The notes under the pieces are model-generated. The model was not told where the DNA came from and searched no databases. It was given only the letters and a program-made list of their open reading frames with translations. Shown here piece after piece: positions 8,609-16,127 of a DNA stretch of 64,000 nucleotides. Positions within the stretch are counted from its first letter, which is position 1, and each line of letters opens with the position of its first letter. Both the position numbers and the translations under genes were made by a program. Source of the stretch: UBA6985 sp946536225 (GTDB taxonomy: Bacteria; Bacillota_I; Bacilli_A; RF39; UBA660); NCBI GenBank assembly GCA_946536225.1, contig CAMNEE010000001.1:558001-622000 (forward strand), read 5' to 3'.

Positions 8609-9432
8609 AGGAATCCAATTATAACTCCAGATAAATATACTATTGATAATATAGTCATATTTTCTTTTAAATTTTTATTTGTTTTAAATAACATTAATAA
8701 GCCAATTCCTGATCCGGTTAATAAGCCAGCCGTTGTAACACCTATAGTAATAAAACCACCTAAGTATAATTCAGTTATAATAACTGATGCTGCACAGTTT
8801 GGTATTAAACCTATTAAACTAGCTAGTAAGTATACTAAAATATTCTTTTGAAGTAGTATATTTGATATAGCATCTTCTCCTATAAACATTATTAGTAAAC
8901 CAATTATTACATTAGCAGCTAATATAAATAAAGTTACTGTTAAAGTATGTTTTATACTTGATAAAATAATTCCATGATGATTGCAATCACAATGATCATG
9001 TTCACATATTTCATGTATTTTTTCTTTTTTGTTATCAGTCTTTTTATTTATAAATAAATCTACTAAGAAACCAATTATAATACCTATTACTGCTTTAAAT
9101 AGAATAATAAGTAAAAGAGTTTTAATATCTGTTTTTTCTCCTAACATAATTGGCAACATCTCATCACTAGTAGATAAGAATACAGCTATTAAAGTACCAA
9201 CTGTAATTACTTTTGAAGAAAATAAACTTGCACACATAGCTCCAAATCCACATTGAGGAAGAGCACCAAGGATACCCCCAGCAATTGGACCAGCAGCTTT
9301 ATATTTTGTTATAGCATTTTCTGTTTTTTTATTTAGTTTATGTTCAAATAACTCTAATATTAGATATGTTATGAATAAATATGGAACTATTTTTAAAGTA
9401 TCCATTAAAGCATCTAGTAATACGTCTATCAT
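8590..9432 (-). CDS. Putative 10-TM metal permease (manganese/heavy-metal exporter family)
   Basis: An inner-membrane transporter of about 280 residues. It has two internally similar halves, each with a G-x-x-P-x-C-x motif: GALPQCGFGAMCAS in the first and GLIPNCAASVIITE in the second. This is the signature of the putative manganese/heavy-metal transporter (DUF2899, ArsP-related) family. A cytosolic loop between the halves carries a His/Cys cluster, HEICEHDHCDCNHH, likely to bind metal. The start is the ATG overlapping the regulator stop codon (TAATG), with GGAGG seven bases upstream. Cotranscription with a Fur-family gene supports metal export or homeostasis. The metal is not determinable from sequence. 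Confidence 0.85.
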   Translation of the reverse strand: MIDVLLDALMDTLKIVPYLFITYLILELFEHKLNKKTENAITKYKAAGPIAGGILGALPQCGFGAMCASLFSSKVITVGTLIAVFLSTSDEMLPIMLGEKTDIKTLLLIILFKAVIGIIIGFLVDLFINKKTDNKKEKIHEICEHDHCDCNHHGIILSSIKHTLTVTLFILAANVIIGLLIMFIGEDAISNILLQKNILVYLLASLIGLIPNCAASVIITELYLGGFITIGVTTAGLLTGSGIGLLMLFKTNKNLKENMTILSIVYLSGVIIGFLVDLFI

Positions 9433-9812
9433 TATTTGCCTCCACATAATTTACATGTACCATTTATAATTATATTTTTACTTTCTGGTAAAAAGTCATG
9501 ATTACTTGTAATATGACTAAATAAGTCATTTACACAGTCACAATCAATATGAATAAGAGATCCACATGATGTGCATTTTAAATAGAAGTGATTAGCTTCT
9601 TCACACTCTTCTAAATATTGGTAATGAGTATCATCTAGTTTAATTACTCTTCCCTCTTCTAGTAGTTTATCTACATATCTATAAAGTGTAGTTAGACCAA
9701 CACTTGAATTTAGTTTTGTATATAAATCTTTGATTGTAAAATCTTTATTTAGTGATTTTATAACAGCATTAATACTTTCTTTTTGTTTAGTCTTATATGT
9801 TTCTGTTCTCAT
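9432..9812 (-). CDS. Fur-family metal-responsive regulator (Zur/Fur/Mur type)
   Basis: A 126-residue winged-helix repressor. The N-terminal domain has the Fur-type helix-turn-helix (TIKDLYTKLNSSVGLTTLYRYVDKLLEEG). Two zinc-site cysteine pairs, C-x-x-C in KCTSCG and in TCKLCGG, flank an H-x-D-C-D-C segment. I start it at the ATG at 9812, preceded by AAGGAGA; the longer frame begins inside the operator. It is the first gene of an operon with the metal permease. The promoter is bracketed by two Fur-like palindromes, which indicates autoregulation. Which metal it senses is unknown. Confidence 0.88.
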   Translation of the reverse strand: MRTETYKTKQKESINAVIKSLNKDFTIKDLYTKLNSSVGLTTLYRYVDKLLEEGRVIKLDDTHYQYLEECEEANHFYLKCTSCGSLIHIDCDCVNDLFSHITSNHDFLPESKNIIINGTCKLCGGK

Positions 9813-9833
9813 AAAAATGTGTCTCCTTAAATC

Positions 9834-9846
9834 GAAAATAATTTTC
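9834..9846 (-). promoter_or_regulatory. Fur-like operator, downstream copy
   Basis: The palindrome GAAAATAATTTTC overlaps the predicted transcription start, just downstream of the -10 (9854-9859). Repressor binding here would block initiation. Confidence 0.7.
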
Positions 9847-9853
9847 ATTTTGT

Positions 9854-9882
9854 ATTATATGTTAATATAAAAATATAGTCAA
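9854..9882 (-). promoter_or_regulatory. Sigma-A promoter of the Fur-permease operon
   Basis: The minus strand has TTGACT (9877-9882), a 17-base spacer and a perfect TATAAT (9854-9859). It is among the best promoters in the window and is flanked on both sides by Fur-like palindromes. Confidence 0.85.
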
Positions 9883-9890
9883 CAATAAAT

Positions 9891-9905
9891 TGAAAACAAT
9901 TTTCA
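9891..9905 (-). promoter_or_regulatory. Fur-like operator, upstream copy
   Basis: The palindrome TGAAAACAATTTTCA lies 8 bases upstream of the -35 and is centred about 58 bases from the downstream box. Both halves are TGAAAA type, like the other copy. Confidence 0.65.
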
Positions 9906-9918
9906 TTTTTAAAAACAA

Positions 9919-9945
9919 TAAAAACTGAGTTTTAATACCCAGTTT
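9919..9945 (-). terminator. Intrinsic terminator after the sirtuin gene
   Basis: An imperfect stem (9921-9930 with about 9936-9945) and a U-rich run lie ten bases after the stop codon and just upstream of the Fur operator. Confidence 0.6.
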
Positions 9946-9955
9946 GAAATGTGCT

Positions 9956-10672
9956 TTATTTTAATTTACTAAATATGTCTTTCATATCTCCATGCACAGT
10001 TATTTCTGCTATATCATCATATTGAGTTTTTTCTTTATTAATTAGTATTAGATGTTTACCTCCAAAGTATCTTACTAGATTAGCTGCAGGATAAACCAAA
10101 AGAGATGTACCGGCAACTATTAATGTATCTGCATAAGTTATTGCTCTTATAGCTTCATCAAATGCAGGTGGTAAGGCCTCCCCATATAAAGTTACTTCAG
10201 GTCTAATAATACCTCCGCATTCACATGTAGGAACACCTTCACTATTAAATACATCTTCAGGTTTATATTTTTTACCACATTTCATACAACAGTTTTTATA
10301 AATTGTTCCATGTATTTCAAGAACATTAGTAGATCCTGCTTTAGTATGAAGTCCGTCAATATTTTGAGTAACTACTGCCTTTAATTTACCTTTATCTTCT
10401 AGTGACTTCAAATAGAAATGCGTCACATTAGGTTCAACATCCAAACAGTTTAAATATGTTTTATAAAAATCATAAAAGTCTTTAGGATTTCTTTCTAACA
10501 TATCAATACTTAACATTTCTTCGGGAGGATACTTATATTTAATAGAATATAGACCATCTACACTTCTGAAATCTTTAATACCTGATGCTGTAGAAACGCC
10601 TGCACCTCCAAAGAATACTATATTATCTGATTCATCTATTATTTTTTGTATTTGTTTTATTTTCTCGTCCAC
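9956..10672 (-). CDS. cobB: NAD-dependent protein deacylase (Sir2/CobB family)
   Basis: Removes acyl groups from lysines using NAD+ and yields O-acyl-ADP-ribose. Landmarks are the NAD-binding GAGVSTASGI, the TQNIDGLHTKAG catalytic segment followed by the general-base HG, and four zinc cysteines (CxxC in CCMKCG and CEC). The C-terminal NAD motif GTSLLVYPA is also present. At 238 residues it is a standard class-U/III bacterial sirtuin. The start codon is GTG with GAAGGTGAG upstream. It is transcribed alone and ends in its own hairpin. Confidence 0.93.
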   Translation of the reverse strand: MDEKIKQIQKIIDESDNIVFFGGAGVSTASGIKDFRSVDGLYSIKYKYPPEEMLSIDMLERNPKDFYDFYKTYLNCLDVEPNVTHFYLKSLEDKGKLKAVVTQNIDGLHTKAGSTNVLEIHGTIYKNCCMKCGKKYKPEDVFNSEGVPTCECGGIIRPEVTLYGEALPPAFDEAIRAITYADTLIVAGTSLLVYPAANLVRYFGGKHLILINKEKTQYDDIAEITVHGDMKDIFSKLK

Positions 10673-10707
10673 TCTCTCACCTTCATTATAATTATATTAT
10701 AAATTAA

Positions 10708-10731
10708 ATAAAAAAGAAGAATTACTTCTTC
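10708..10731 (-). terminator. Intrinsic terminator of lepB
   Basis: A short stem (10714-10719 with 10725-10730) followed by a U-run lies three bases past the stop codon. Confidence 0.7.
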
Positions 10732-10733
10732 TA

Positions 10734-11432
10734 TTATTTATTAACATTACCAAATCTATTAAATGGGAATAAAACAATTGATGTTATACCTTGTATATCA
10801 TCTTTTTCTATTGTTCCAAGCATTCTTGAGTCTTTGGAGTTTCCACGATTATCTCCCATTACAAAATATTCATCCTCTGGAACAGTTATACCATCTCCAC
10901 ATAGCTCTGATACAAATTTACAAGTTTGAACTAAATGAGCATCATCTGAGAAGTTTTCTTCCACCTTTTTGTCATTAATATAAAGAATACCTTTTTGATT
11001 ATCTTCATCAATTTCATATCTTACTTTTTCACCAGGTAGACCAATTACTCTTTTAATTAGCTTTCCATCATCCGTTTTTATAACAACTATATCAAATCTA
11101 TTAATACCTACTGTTTTAAGTCTTAATTTATATAGAAGCATAATATCCCCATTTTTTAGTGTTGGGTTCATAGAGTCTCCATTTACATCAACCGGAGTTG
11201 CTATAAATGTTCTTATAATTATTACACATATAATAATTATTATATATGGAAGTATTTCTTTTATAGTATCTCTTTCAGCTTTTTTAGTGGTTTCATCTAT
11301 TTCTTCTTGAGAGTGTTTTTTCTTAGGAGGTAGTTCTACAATTTCTTTAGTTTCTTCTTTTGTTTCTTCAACTGCTTTTATATTATTTACTTCTTCTTTA
11401 TTTTTATTTTTTCTACGTCTTCTTGTAGCCAT
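10734..11432 (-). CDS. lepB: Signal peptidase I
   Basis: Cleaves signal peptides from secreted proteins at the outer face of the membrane. An unusually long, charged cytosolic N-terminus (about 58 residues rich in Lys, Arg and Glu) precedes a single membrane helix (about 60-78). The Ser-Lys dyad is visible: Ser87 in GDSMNP and Lys127 in KRVIGLPGE. The C-terminal box GDNRGNSKDSR is also present. The 232 residues fit the Gram-positive SipS class. It would process secreted proteins such as the one at 40042-41883. Confidence 0.94.
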   Translation of the reverse strand: MATRRRRKNKNKEEVNNIKAVEETKEETKEIVELPPKKKHSQEEIDETTKKAERDTIKEILPYIIIIICVIIIRTFIATPVDVNGDSMNPTLKNGDIMLLYKLRLKTVGINRFDIVVIKTDDGKLIKRVIGLPGEKVRYEIDEDNQKGILYINDKKVEENFSDDAHLVQTCKFVSELCGDGITVPEDEYFVMGDNRGNSKDSRMLGTIEKDDIQGITSIVLFPFNRFGNVNK

Positions 11433-11509
11433 TTAAATCACCAATAAAATTATAACATATTTTGATAAAAGTTAAATAATACATAAAAATTTCCTCGTTT
11501 AATTAAATA

Positions 11510-11518
11510 TGTTATAAT
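11510..11518 (+). promoter_or_regulatory. Extended -10 promoter of plsC
   Basis: Reads TG-T-TATAAT on the plus strand, with a poor -35 at the expected distance. The predicted start is about 20 bases before the ribosome-binding site AGGGGGA. Confidence 0.6.
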
Positions 11519-11544
11519 AGTACTCAATTTAGGGGGATTTTGTT

Positions 11545-12147
11545 ATGGAGTATGATATCGAATACTATAAAAATTTTAGACGTCGTGTAAAGAAGATTAT
11601 GAATTTCGTATATAGAATTGAAGTAAATGGTCTTAAGAATGTAGATTTAAATGAAGTTAATTTATTTGCTGGAAATCATTTAAATATATTAGATTCTTGG
11701 TTGCTTGTTACAGCTTTAGATGATAATTTAAGATTCATGGTAGATAAAAAGTTATATAGATATAAATCATGGGAAAACTTTTTTACAAGAGTTGGTACTT
11801 TCCCAATTGATCCAGATAAAAGTGATTTAAAAGCTGTTAGAACTGCAGTAGATCTTTTAAAAGAAAAGAATAATGTTGTAATATTCCCTGAAGGAAAAAC
11901 TCATAAATATAAAGTATATGTTCCTTTTAAAAATGGTGTTCCTACTATTTCTCTACTCGGAAAAGCTAAGCTTGTTCCATTTGGTATAAATGGTAGCTAT
12001 ATCCCTGGTGCTAGACTTCAAATTAACTTTGGAGAACCAATTGATTTAAGCAAGTATGATAGAAAAGAATATGATCAAGTACTTGAAGAAAAAGTTAGAG
12101 AATTACAAGTAAGAAAAAGAACACCAAAAAGAAAAGATAGAAATTAA
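11545..12147 (+). CDS. plsC: 1-acyl-sn-glycerol-3-phosphate acyltransferase
   Basis: Adds the second acyl chain to lysophosphatidic acid during phospholipid synthesis. It carries the NHLNILD box (H45-x4-D50, catalytic dyad), a substrate-binding FPEG box near residue 116 and the P-F-G-I-N-G-S segment. It is 200 residues, the usual length. This is one of only two plus-strand genes in the window. It has its own extended -10 promoter, AGGGGGA nine bases before the ATG, and a 3' end shared with the convergent gene. Confidence 0.92.
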   Translation: MEYDIEYYKNFRRRVKKIMNFVYRIEVNGLKNVDLNEVNLFAGNHLNILDSWLLVTALDDNLRFMVDKKLYRYKSWENFFTRVGTFPIDPDKSDLKAVRTAVDLLKEKNNVVIFPEGKTHKYKVYVPFKNGVPTISLLGKAKLVPFGINGSYIPGARLQINFGEPIDLSKYDRKEYDQVLEEKVRELQVRKRTPKRKDRN

Positions 12148-12159
12148 TCTATCTTTTTT
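12132..12159. terminator. Bidirectional terminator shared by plsC and the convergent unknown gene
   Basis: A 9-bp stem (about 12133-12141 with 12148-12156) has a T-run on the plus strand and an A-run before it, so both transcripts gain a U-tract. The two convergent stop codons overlap in the sequence TTAA at 12144-12147 within the loop. Confidence 0.85.
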
Positions 12160-12563
12160 CTTTTCTTAAATCTACTTAATAGATTTGGTTTTTCTTGTTT
12201 AATAACTTGTATATTTTCTAATGCTTTATTGTGTATTTTATTTAATTCTTCAAAATTAATATTATTAATTTCTTTATCTAGAAATGCATATAGTTCTTCT
12301 TCTGTAGAGTTTTTTAGGTAAAGTGTATAGAAGTTATCCTTTTCTATTGGACTACCAGTTATTATTTTATCAATTATATAGTATAAAGGAGGAAAATCAA
12401 CAACTGTTTTAAAAGGCATGAATCCTTTTCTAAATAGTAATAATTTTCTTTTAAACTCTTCTATATTGGCATACTCTTCTCCTACAACTCTAATATATTT
12501 GTGAGACTTTAATTTTTCTTTAATAGCAAGTAAAGTATTAACATTATATTCTAGTTTTTCCAT
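12144..12563 (-). CDS. Hypothetical protein, 139 residues
   Basis: Not recognised. A soluble, mostly helical protein rich in Lys, Glu, Ile and Asn. A hydrophobic patch near residues 55-75 may be an embedded helix, and it ends in a basic SRFKKRKKID tail. It is convergent with plsC and shares its terminator. I start it at the ATG preceded by AAGGA six bases upstream, six codons inside the longest frame. No function can be inferred. Confidence 0.65.
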   Translation of the reverse strand: MEKLEYNVNTLLAIKEKLKSHKYIRVVGEEYANIEEFKRKLLLFRKGFMPFKTVVDFPPLYYIIDKIITGSPIEKDNFYTLYLKNSTEEELYAFLDKEINNINFEELNKIHNKALENIQVIKQEKPNLLSRFKKRKKID

Positions 12564-12628
12564 ATACATTCCTTCTTTCAATTTTATTTTAATAAAGAAT
12601 TAATAAATTATCAAATAATTTATATAAC

Positions 12629-12657
12629 AAAAAAAGAAGAATATTATTCTCCTTCTT
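12629..12657 (-). terminator. Intrinsic terminator of rplS
   Basis: A stem with one mismatch (about 12634-12645 with 12646-12657) and a long U-run; the rplS stop codon is in the stem. Confidence 0.75.
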
Positions 12658-12982
12658 TAGCGTTATATTCCTTTGACATATTGTCAATGAAGTTAAGTTT
12701 TGCTCTTCTAACTACACCTTTTTTAACTACTTGGATTGAATCAATTAATGGTGAGTTTACTTTGAAAACTCTTTTTACCCAAACACTACCAGATTTTTTT
12801 CTAACAGTGAATGTTTTACCTACTGATCCACCTTTAATAGCTACAACGATACCTTGGAAAGCTTGAATTCTTTCTTTGTTACCTTCTTTAATTTTGTAGT
12901 CTACTTTTACAGTATTACCAACACGAAACTCAGGAATATCTTTTCTTACAGATTTAGCATTTACTTTATCAACTAAATTCAT
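12644..12982 (-). CDS. rplS: 50S ribosomal protein L19
   Basis: A ribosomal protein at the 30S-50S interface. The 112-residue product opens MNLVDKVNAKSVRKDIPEFRVGNTVKVDYKI... and keeps the L19 core I-Q-x-F-x-G-x-V and the basic R-x-x-S-G block before W-V-K-R-V-F. The true start is the ATG at 12982, with AAAGGATG seven bases upstream. The frame stays open 27 codons further, but that stretch is the 5' leader and has no ribosome-binding site. Confidence 0.95.
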   Translation of the reverse strand: MNLVDKVNAKSVRKDIPEFRVGNTVKVDYKIKEGNKERIQAFQGIVVAIKGGSVGKTFTVRKKSGSVWVKRVFKVNSPLIDSIQVVKKGVVRRAKLNFIDNMSKEYNAKEGE

Positions 12983-13068
12983 AAAAAACCATCCTTTCTT
13001 TAAAATTACACCCACATAATCATAGAACACATTTTCCAGCGGATTACATTTAGCTTTTTTCACAAAGC
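12983..13068 (-). ncRNA. 5' leader of rplS, candidate L19 leader
   Basis: About 85 bases separate the predicted start of transcription from the L19 start codon. The leader has a small hairpin (GCTTT...AAAGC) near its 5' end and possible pairing of an AAAAT run with ATTTT just before the ribosome-binding site. In Bacillus an L19 leader element is known before rplS. I could not match its consensus here, so this is a candidate based on position and potential structure. Confidence 0.35.
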
Positions 13069-13074
13069 AACGTT

Positions 13075-13103
13075 AGTATAGCATGTTTTTATAATTCATG
13101 CAA
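13075..13103 (-). promoter_or_regulatory. Sigma-A promoter of rplS
   Basis: TTGCAT (13098-13103), a 17-base spacer and TATACT (13075-13080) on the minus strand. The -35 matches those before polC and the tRNA gene. Confidence 0.75.
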
Positions 13104-13106
13104 TAC

Positions 13107-13433
13107 TTATATTTCATCTTCGTTCCAGAGAACTTTAACTACTCCATTATCATATTGTAACTTAGTATCTAAATTTAGATATTTTCCTGTTTTAGGGCTA
13201 ATAATATTATCTTTTAAATAACCATTTTTATATAAATCACTTATCGTGGAATTATTTTCACATTTACTTTCTATAAAACATCTTTTAGCTTTATATGTTA
13301 TTTGATTCTTAATCGATAAAGTTCTTTTAGCTTTATAATCTTTATCATATTCTTTATATACTTTAATTGTTAAGAATATGGCTAATAGACCAATTACAAG
13401 TAAGAATGTAATTATATTTTGACCTTTTTTCAC
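13107..13433 (-). CDS. Small single-pass membrane protein
   Basis: Not recognised. The 108 residues comprise a short basic N-terminus, one membrane helix (about 7-24) and an external domain with two cysteines (RCFIES-KC). That domain has the YLKDNIISPKTGKYL pattern seen in type II/IV-pilin-like secreted domains. No prepilin cleavage motif is convincing. The start is a GTG with AAGGAAG six bases upstream, and a TATAAT lies about 25 bases before that. The role is unknown. Confidence 0.6.
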   Translation of the reverse strand: MKKGQNIITFLLVIGLLAIFLTIKVYKEYDKDYKAKRTLSIKNQITYKAKRCFIESKCENNSTISDLYKNGYLKDNIISPKTGKYLNLDTKLQYDNGVVKVLWNEDEI

Positions 13434-13485
13434 GTATATCTTCCTTCATGCTTTTATTACTAAGGTAATTATATCATTAATAAAT

Positions 13486-13513
13486 AAAAAAAGAAGATAA
13501 ATTAATCTTCTTT
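13486..13513 (-). terminator. Intrinsic terminator of the queA-tgt unit
   Basis: A 9-10-bp stem and a U-run enclose the tgt stop codon. Confidence 0.8.
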
Positions 13514-14653
13514 ATATGGTACTTTACCATCATAATAATTTTTAATAAATTCTTCTCTGTATTCAAGGATAGAATCATTCTTTATTGCTTCTCTTAAGTC
13601 TTCAGCAATTCTAATTAAGAATCTAATATTATGTATTGAAAGTAGTCTTTGACCAAATGTTTCTTCACTTCTAATTAAATGATGAATATAGGCTTTAGTA
13701 TAGTTTTTACAACAATAACAATCACATGTTTCATCAATTGGTGTGAAATCTCTTTCAAACTTAGCATTCTTAATATTTATTTTCCCATATTTTGTATGTG
13801 CATGACCATGACGAGCAAGTCTTGTTGGAGCAACACAGTCAAATATATCAACACCACGTATTACATTTTCAATTAAATCAATTGGATCTCCTACACCCAT
13901 TAGATATCTTACTTTATCTTTAGGTAAGTATTTACAAGAATATTCAACTTGTTTGTATTGAACATCTTTAGGTTCACCTACAGCTGTTCCTCCAATTGAA
14001 TATCCATCGAAATCCATCTTAACTAATTCTTCTACACAGTGTTTTCTTAAATCTTCAAATTCTCCACCTTGTACAATGCCAAATAGGGATTGTCTTGGAT
14101 TATTAAATACTTTTTTGCCACGTTTTGCCCAACGTAGAGTTCTTTCTACTGAATCTTCTACATACTTTCTTGTATGAGGAAAACCAATACACTCATCAAA
14201 AGACATTGCAATGTCTGAATCTAATTTGTTTTGTATTTCTATACTTTTTTCAGGAGTAAGTAATAATTCTCTTCCATCTAAGTGTGATTTGAATTTAACT
14301 CCTTCTTCAGTAATCCATTTAGGTTTAGATAAAGAGAATACTTGGAAACCACCTGAGTCAGTTAGAATTGGCCCATCCCAATTCATGAATTTATGTAATC
14401 CACCTGCTTCATCAACTATATCCTCTCCAGGACGAAGCCATAGATGATATGTATTAGCTAGAATTATTCCAGAATTAACTTCTTTTAATTCTTCTGGAGA
14501 AAGTGTTTTAACTGTTGCTTGTGTTCCTACTGGCATAAACATTGGAGTATCATATGTACCATAATTGGTTTCTATTTTTCCAAGTCTAGCATTAGTATGT
14601 GCTTCAGTCTTAATTAATTCATAGTTTATCGGACCCATTTTTTCTCTTTTCAC
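13502..14653 (-). CDS. tgt: Queuine/7-aminomethyl-7-deazaguanine tRNA-ribosyltransferase
   Basis: Exchanges guanine-34 of tRNA-Asp, -Asn, -His and -Tyr for preQ1. Visible landmarks are TDSGGFQVFSL (catalytic Asp), GIVQGGEFEDLR, and the second catalytic Asp in VDIFDCV. The zinc ligands C-x-C-x-x-C in CDCYCCKNY and the downstream His are also present. It aligns with Bacillus Tgt over its whole length. The start may be the GTG at 14653 (AGAGGGA nine bases upstream) or the ATG five codons later. The upstream unknown gene overlaps it by 35 bases. It acts just before QueA, encoded two genes upstream. Confidence 0.95.
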   Translation of the reverse strand: MKREKMGPINYELIKTEAHTNARLGKIETNYGTYDTPMFMPVGTQATVKTLSPEELKEVNSGIILANTYHLWLRPGEDIVDEAGGLHKFMNWDGPILTDSGGFQVFSLSKPKWITEEGVKFKSHLDGRELLLTPEKSIEIQNKLDSDIAMSFDECIGFPHTRKYVEDSVERTLRWAKRGKKVFNNPRQSLFGIVQGGEFEDLRKHCVEELVKMDFDGYSIGGTAVGEPKDVQYKQVEYSCKYLPKDKVRYLMGVGDPIDLIENVIRGVDIFDCVAPTRLARHGHAHTKYGKINIKNAKFERDFTPIDETCDCYCCKNYTKAYIHHLIRSEETFGQRLLSIHNIRFLIRIAEDLREAIKNDSILEYREEFIKNYYDGKVPYKED

Positions 14654-15011
14654 CTTGTAATTCCCTCTTTCTAGATTTTACAAATTTGTCATTTGTATCA
14701 TAATATTTATCATATTTTTTAAATGTTGTTTCTTTAGTGCGTTCTATAAGTGATGATTTATATTGATTGTAAGATTCTTGAACGTTTTCACCCAAAAATG
14801 AATAGTCATCAAATCTATCATTAAAAACTACTCCATTTGGTCTATAATCCTCATCTAAAGTAAATATTATATTAACTATTTGATTAATATCAGGTATAAC
14901 TATTTCATCTGCTACATAATATATTCTTTCTTCATGATCAAATACATAGTAAATATTTTTAATTACTACTTCATTAGTTTTTCTATTAATTAAATCTCTT
15001 CTATAAATCAT
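14619..15011 (-). CDS. Hypothetical protein, 130 residues, between queA and tgt
   Basis: Not recognised. A soluble protein with an N-terminal beta-strand region and a highly charged, mostly basic C-terminal tail (about residues 100-130). Its 3' end overlaps tgt by at least 20 bases and it lies 22 bases after queA, so it is cotranscribed and probably translationally coupled with the queuosine genes. The location suggests a link with tRNA or RNA, but the sequence alone does not show one. Confidence 0.65.
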   Translation of the reverse strand: MIYRRDLINRKTNEVVIKNIYYVFDHEERIYYVADEIVIPDINQIVNIIFTLDEDYRPNGVVFNDRFDDYSFLGENVQESYNQYKSSLIERTKETTFKKYDKYYDTNDKFVKSRKRELQGEKRKNGSDKL

Positions 15012-15033
15012 ATAAACACCACCTATTTTTAAA

Positions 15034-16065
15034 TTAATCTTCTATTATAAGCATAGCATCTCCAAAGGAGAAAAATCTATATTTATTATCAACTGCTTCT
15101 TTATAGGCTTTCATTATATTATCTTTTCCAGCAAGTGCTGAAACAAGCATAACTAAAGTACTCTTTGGTAAATGAAAGTTTGTAATAAGATTATCTATTC
15201 CTTTGAATTCAAATCCTGGATAAATAAATATATTTGTTTCACTTACTTCTGGAGTAAACTTATCAAATCTACTTCTATTGGTTTCTAGTACTCTTGTTGA
15301 TGTTGTACCAACAGCAAAAATACGTCCTCCTTTAGAGCGGATTTCATTAAGTTTTTCACATGATGCTTTAGATAAAACATAACTTTCAGTGTGCATTACA
15401 TGTTTGGTTACATCTTCTACTTGTACAGGTCTAAATGTACCTAGACCAACATTAAGTGTAACAGGTACTATTTCTACACCCTTATTCTTAATATCTTCTA
15501 GTAACTCAGGAGTAAAATGTAGACCTGCTGTTGGTGCTGCTGCTGATCCATAATTCTTAGCATAAACTGTTTGATACATATCTTGTTTATCTAGTTTTTC
15601 ATGAATATATGGAGGAAGTGGCATAGTTCCAAGACGTTCAAGTATTTCCATTAAAATACCTTTATAAAGTAATTTAACATGAGTAATACCATCTGGAAGT
15701 ATTTCCGTTACTTCTGCTTTTAGAGAACCATCTCCAAATGTAAGAGTTGTTCCAACATGTAAACGTTTTTGAGGTTTAGATAAACATTCCCATTCGTCTT
15801 TACCTAAATCTTTTAAAAGAAGTAACTCTATAACAGCATGAGTATCCTCTTTTTCTCCAATTATTCTTGCTGGAATTACTTTAGTATCATTAATTACTAA
15901 AGCATCTCCAGGATGTAAATAATCTATGATATCTGAGAATACTTTATGTTCAATTTCTCCAGTTTTCTTATGTAGAACAAGTAATTTACATGAGTCTCTA
16001 TCCATAAGTGGAGACTGTGCAATTAGTTCTTCAGGTAAATAATAATCAAAGTCATCAGTTCTCAT
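15034..16065 (-). CDS. queA: S-adenosylmethionine:tRNA ribosyltransferase-isomerase
   Basis: Transfers the ribosyl moiety of SAM to preQ1 in tRNA, giving epoxyqueuosine. The protein (343 residues) has the family blocks DYYLPEELIAQ.P, VINDTKVIPARI, YGSAAAPTAGLHFT and NFHLPKSTL(V)MLVSA. AAGGAGAG precedes the ATG. It heads an operon with the 130-residue unknown and tgt. No preQ1 biosynthesis genes (queCDEF) are in the window, so preQ1 may be salvaged or made elsewhere. Confidence 0.96.
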   Translation of the reverse strand: MRTDDFDYYLPEELIAQSPLMDRDSCKLLVLHKKTGEIEHKVFSDIIDYLHPGDALVINDTKVIPARIIGEKEDTHAVIELLLLKDLGKDEWECLSKPQKRLHVGTTLTFGDGSLKAEVTEILPDGITHVKLLYKGILMEILERLGTMPLPPYIHEKLDKQDMYQTVYAKNYGSAAAPTAGLHFTPELLEDIKNKGVEIVPVTLNVGLGTFRPVQVEDVTKHVMHTESYVLSKASCEKLNEIRSKGGRIFAVGTTSTRVLETNRSRFDKFTPEVSETNIFIYPGFEFKGIDNLITNFHLPKSTLVMLVSALAGKDNIMKAYKEAVDNKYRFFSFGDAMLIIED

Positions 16066-16127
16066 GTCTTTCTCTCCTTTAAATCGTTACACTAGTATAC
16101 TTCTTTTTTAATGTATTTACAAATGTT

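Noticed and set aside
12983..13063. 27-codon N-terminal extension of L19
   Set aside because: The frame is open by chance through the leader; the first codon is a GTG without ribosome site, while the ATG at 12982 has AAAGGATG and the canonical L19 start.
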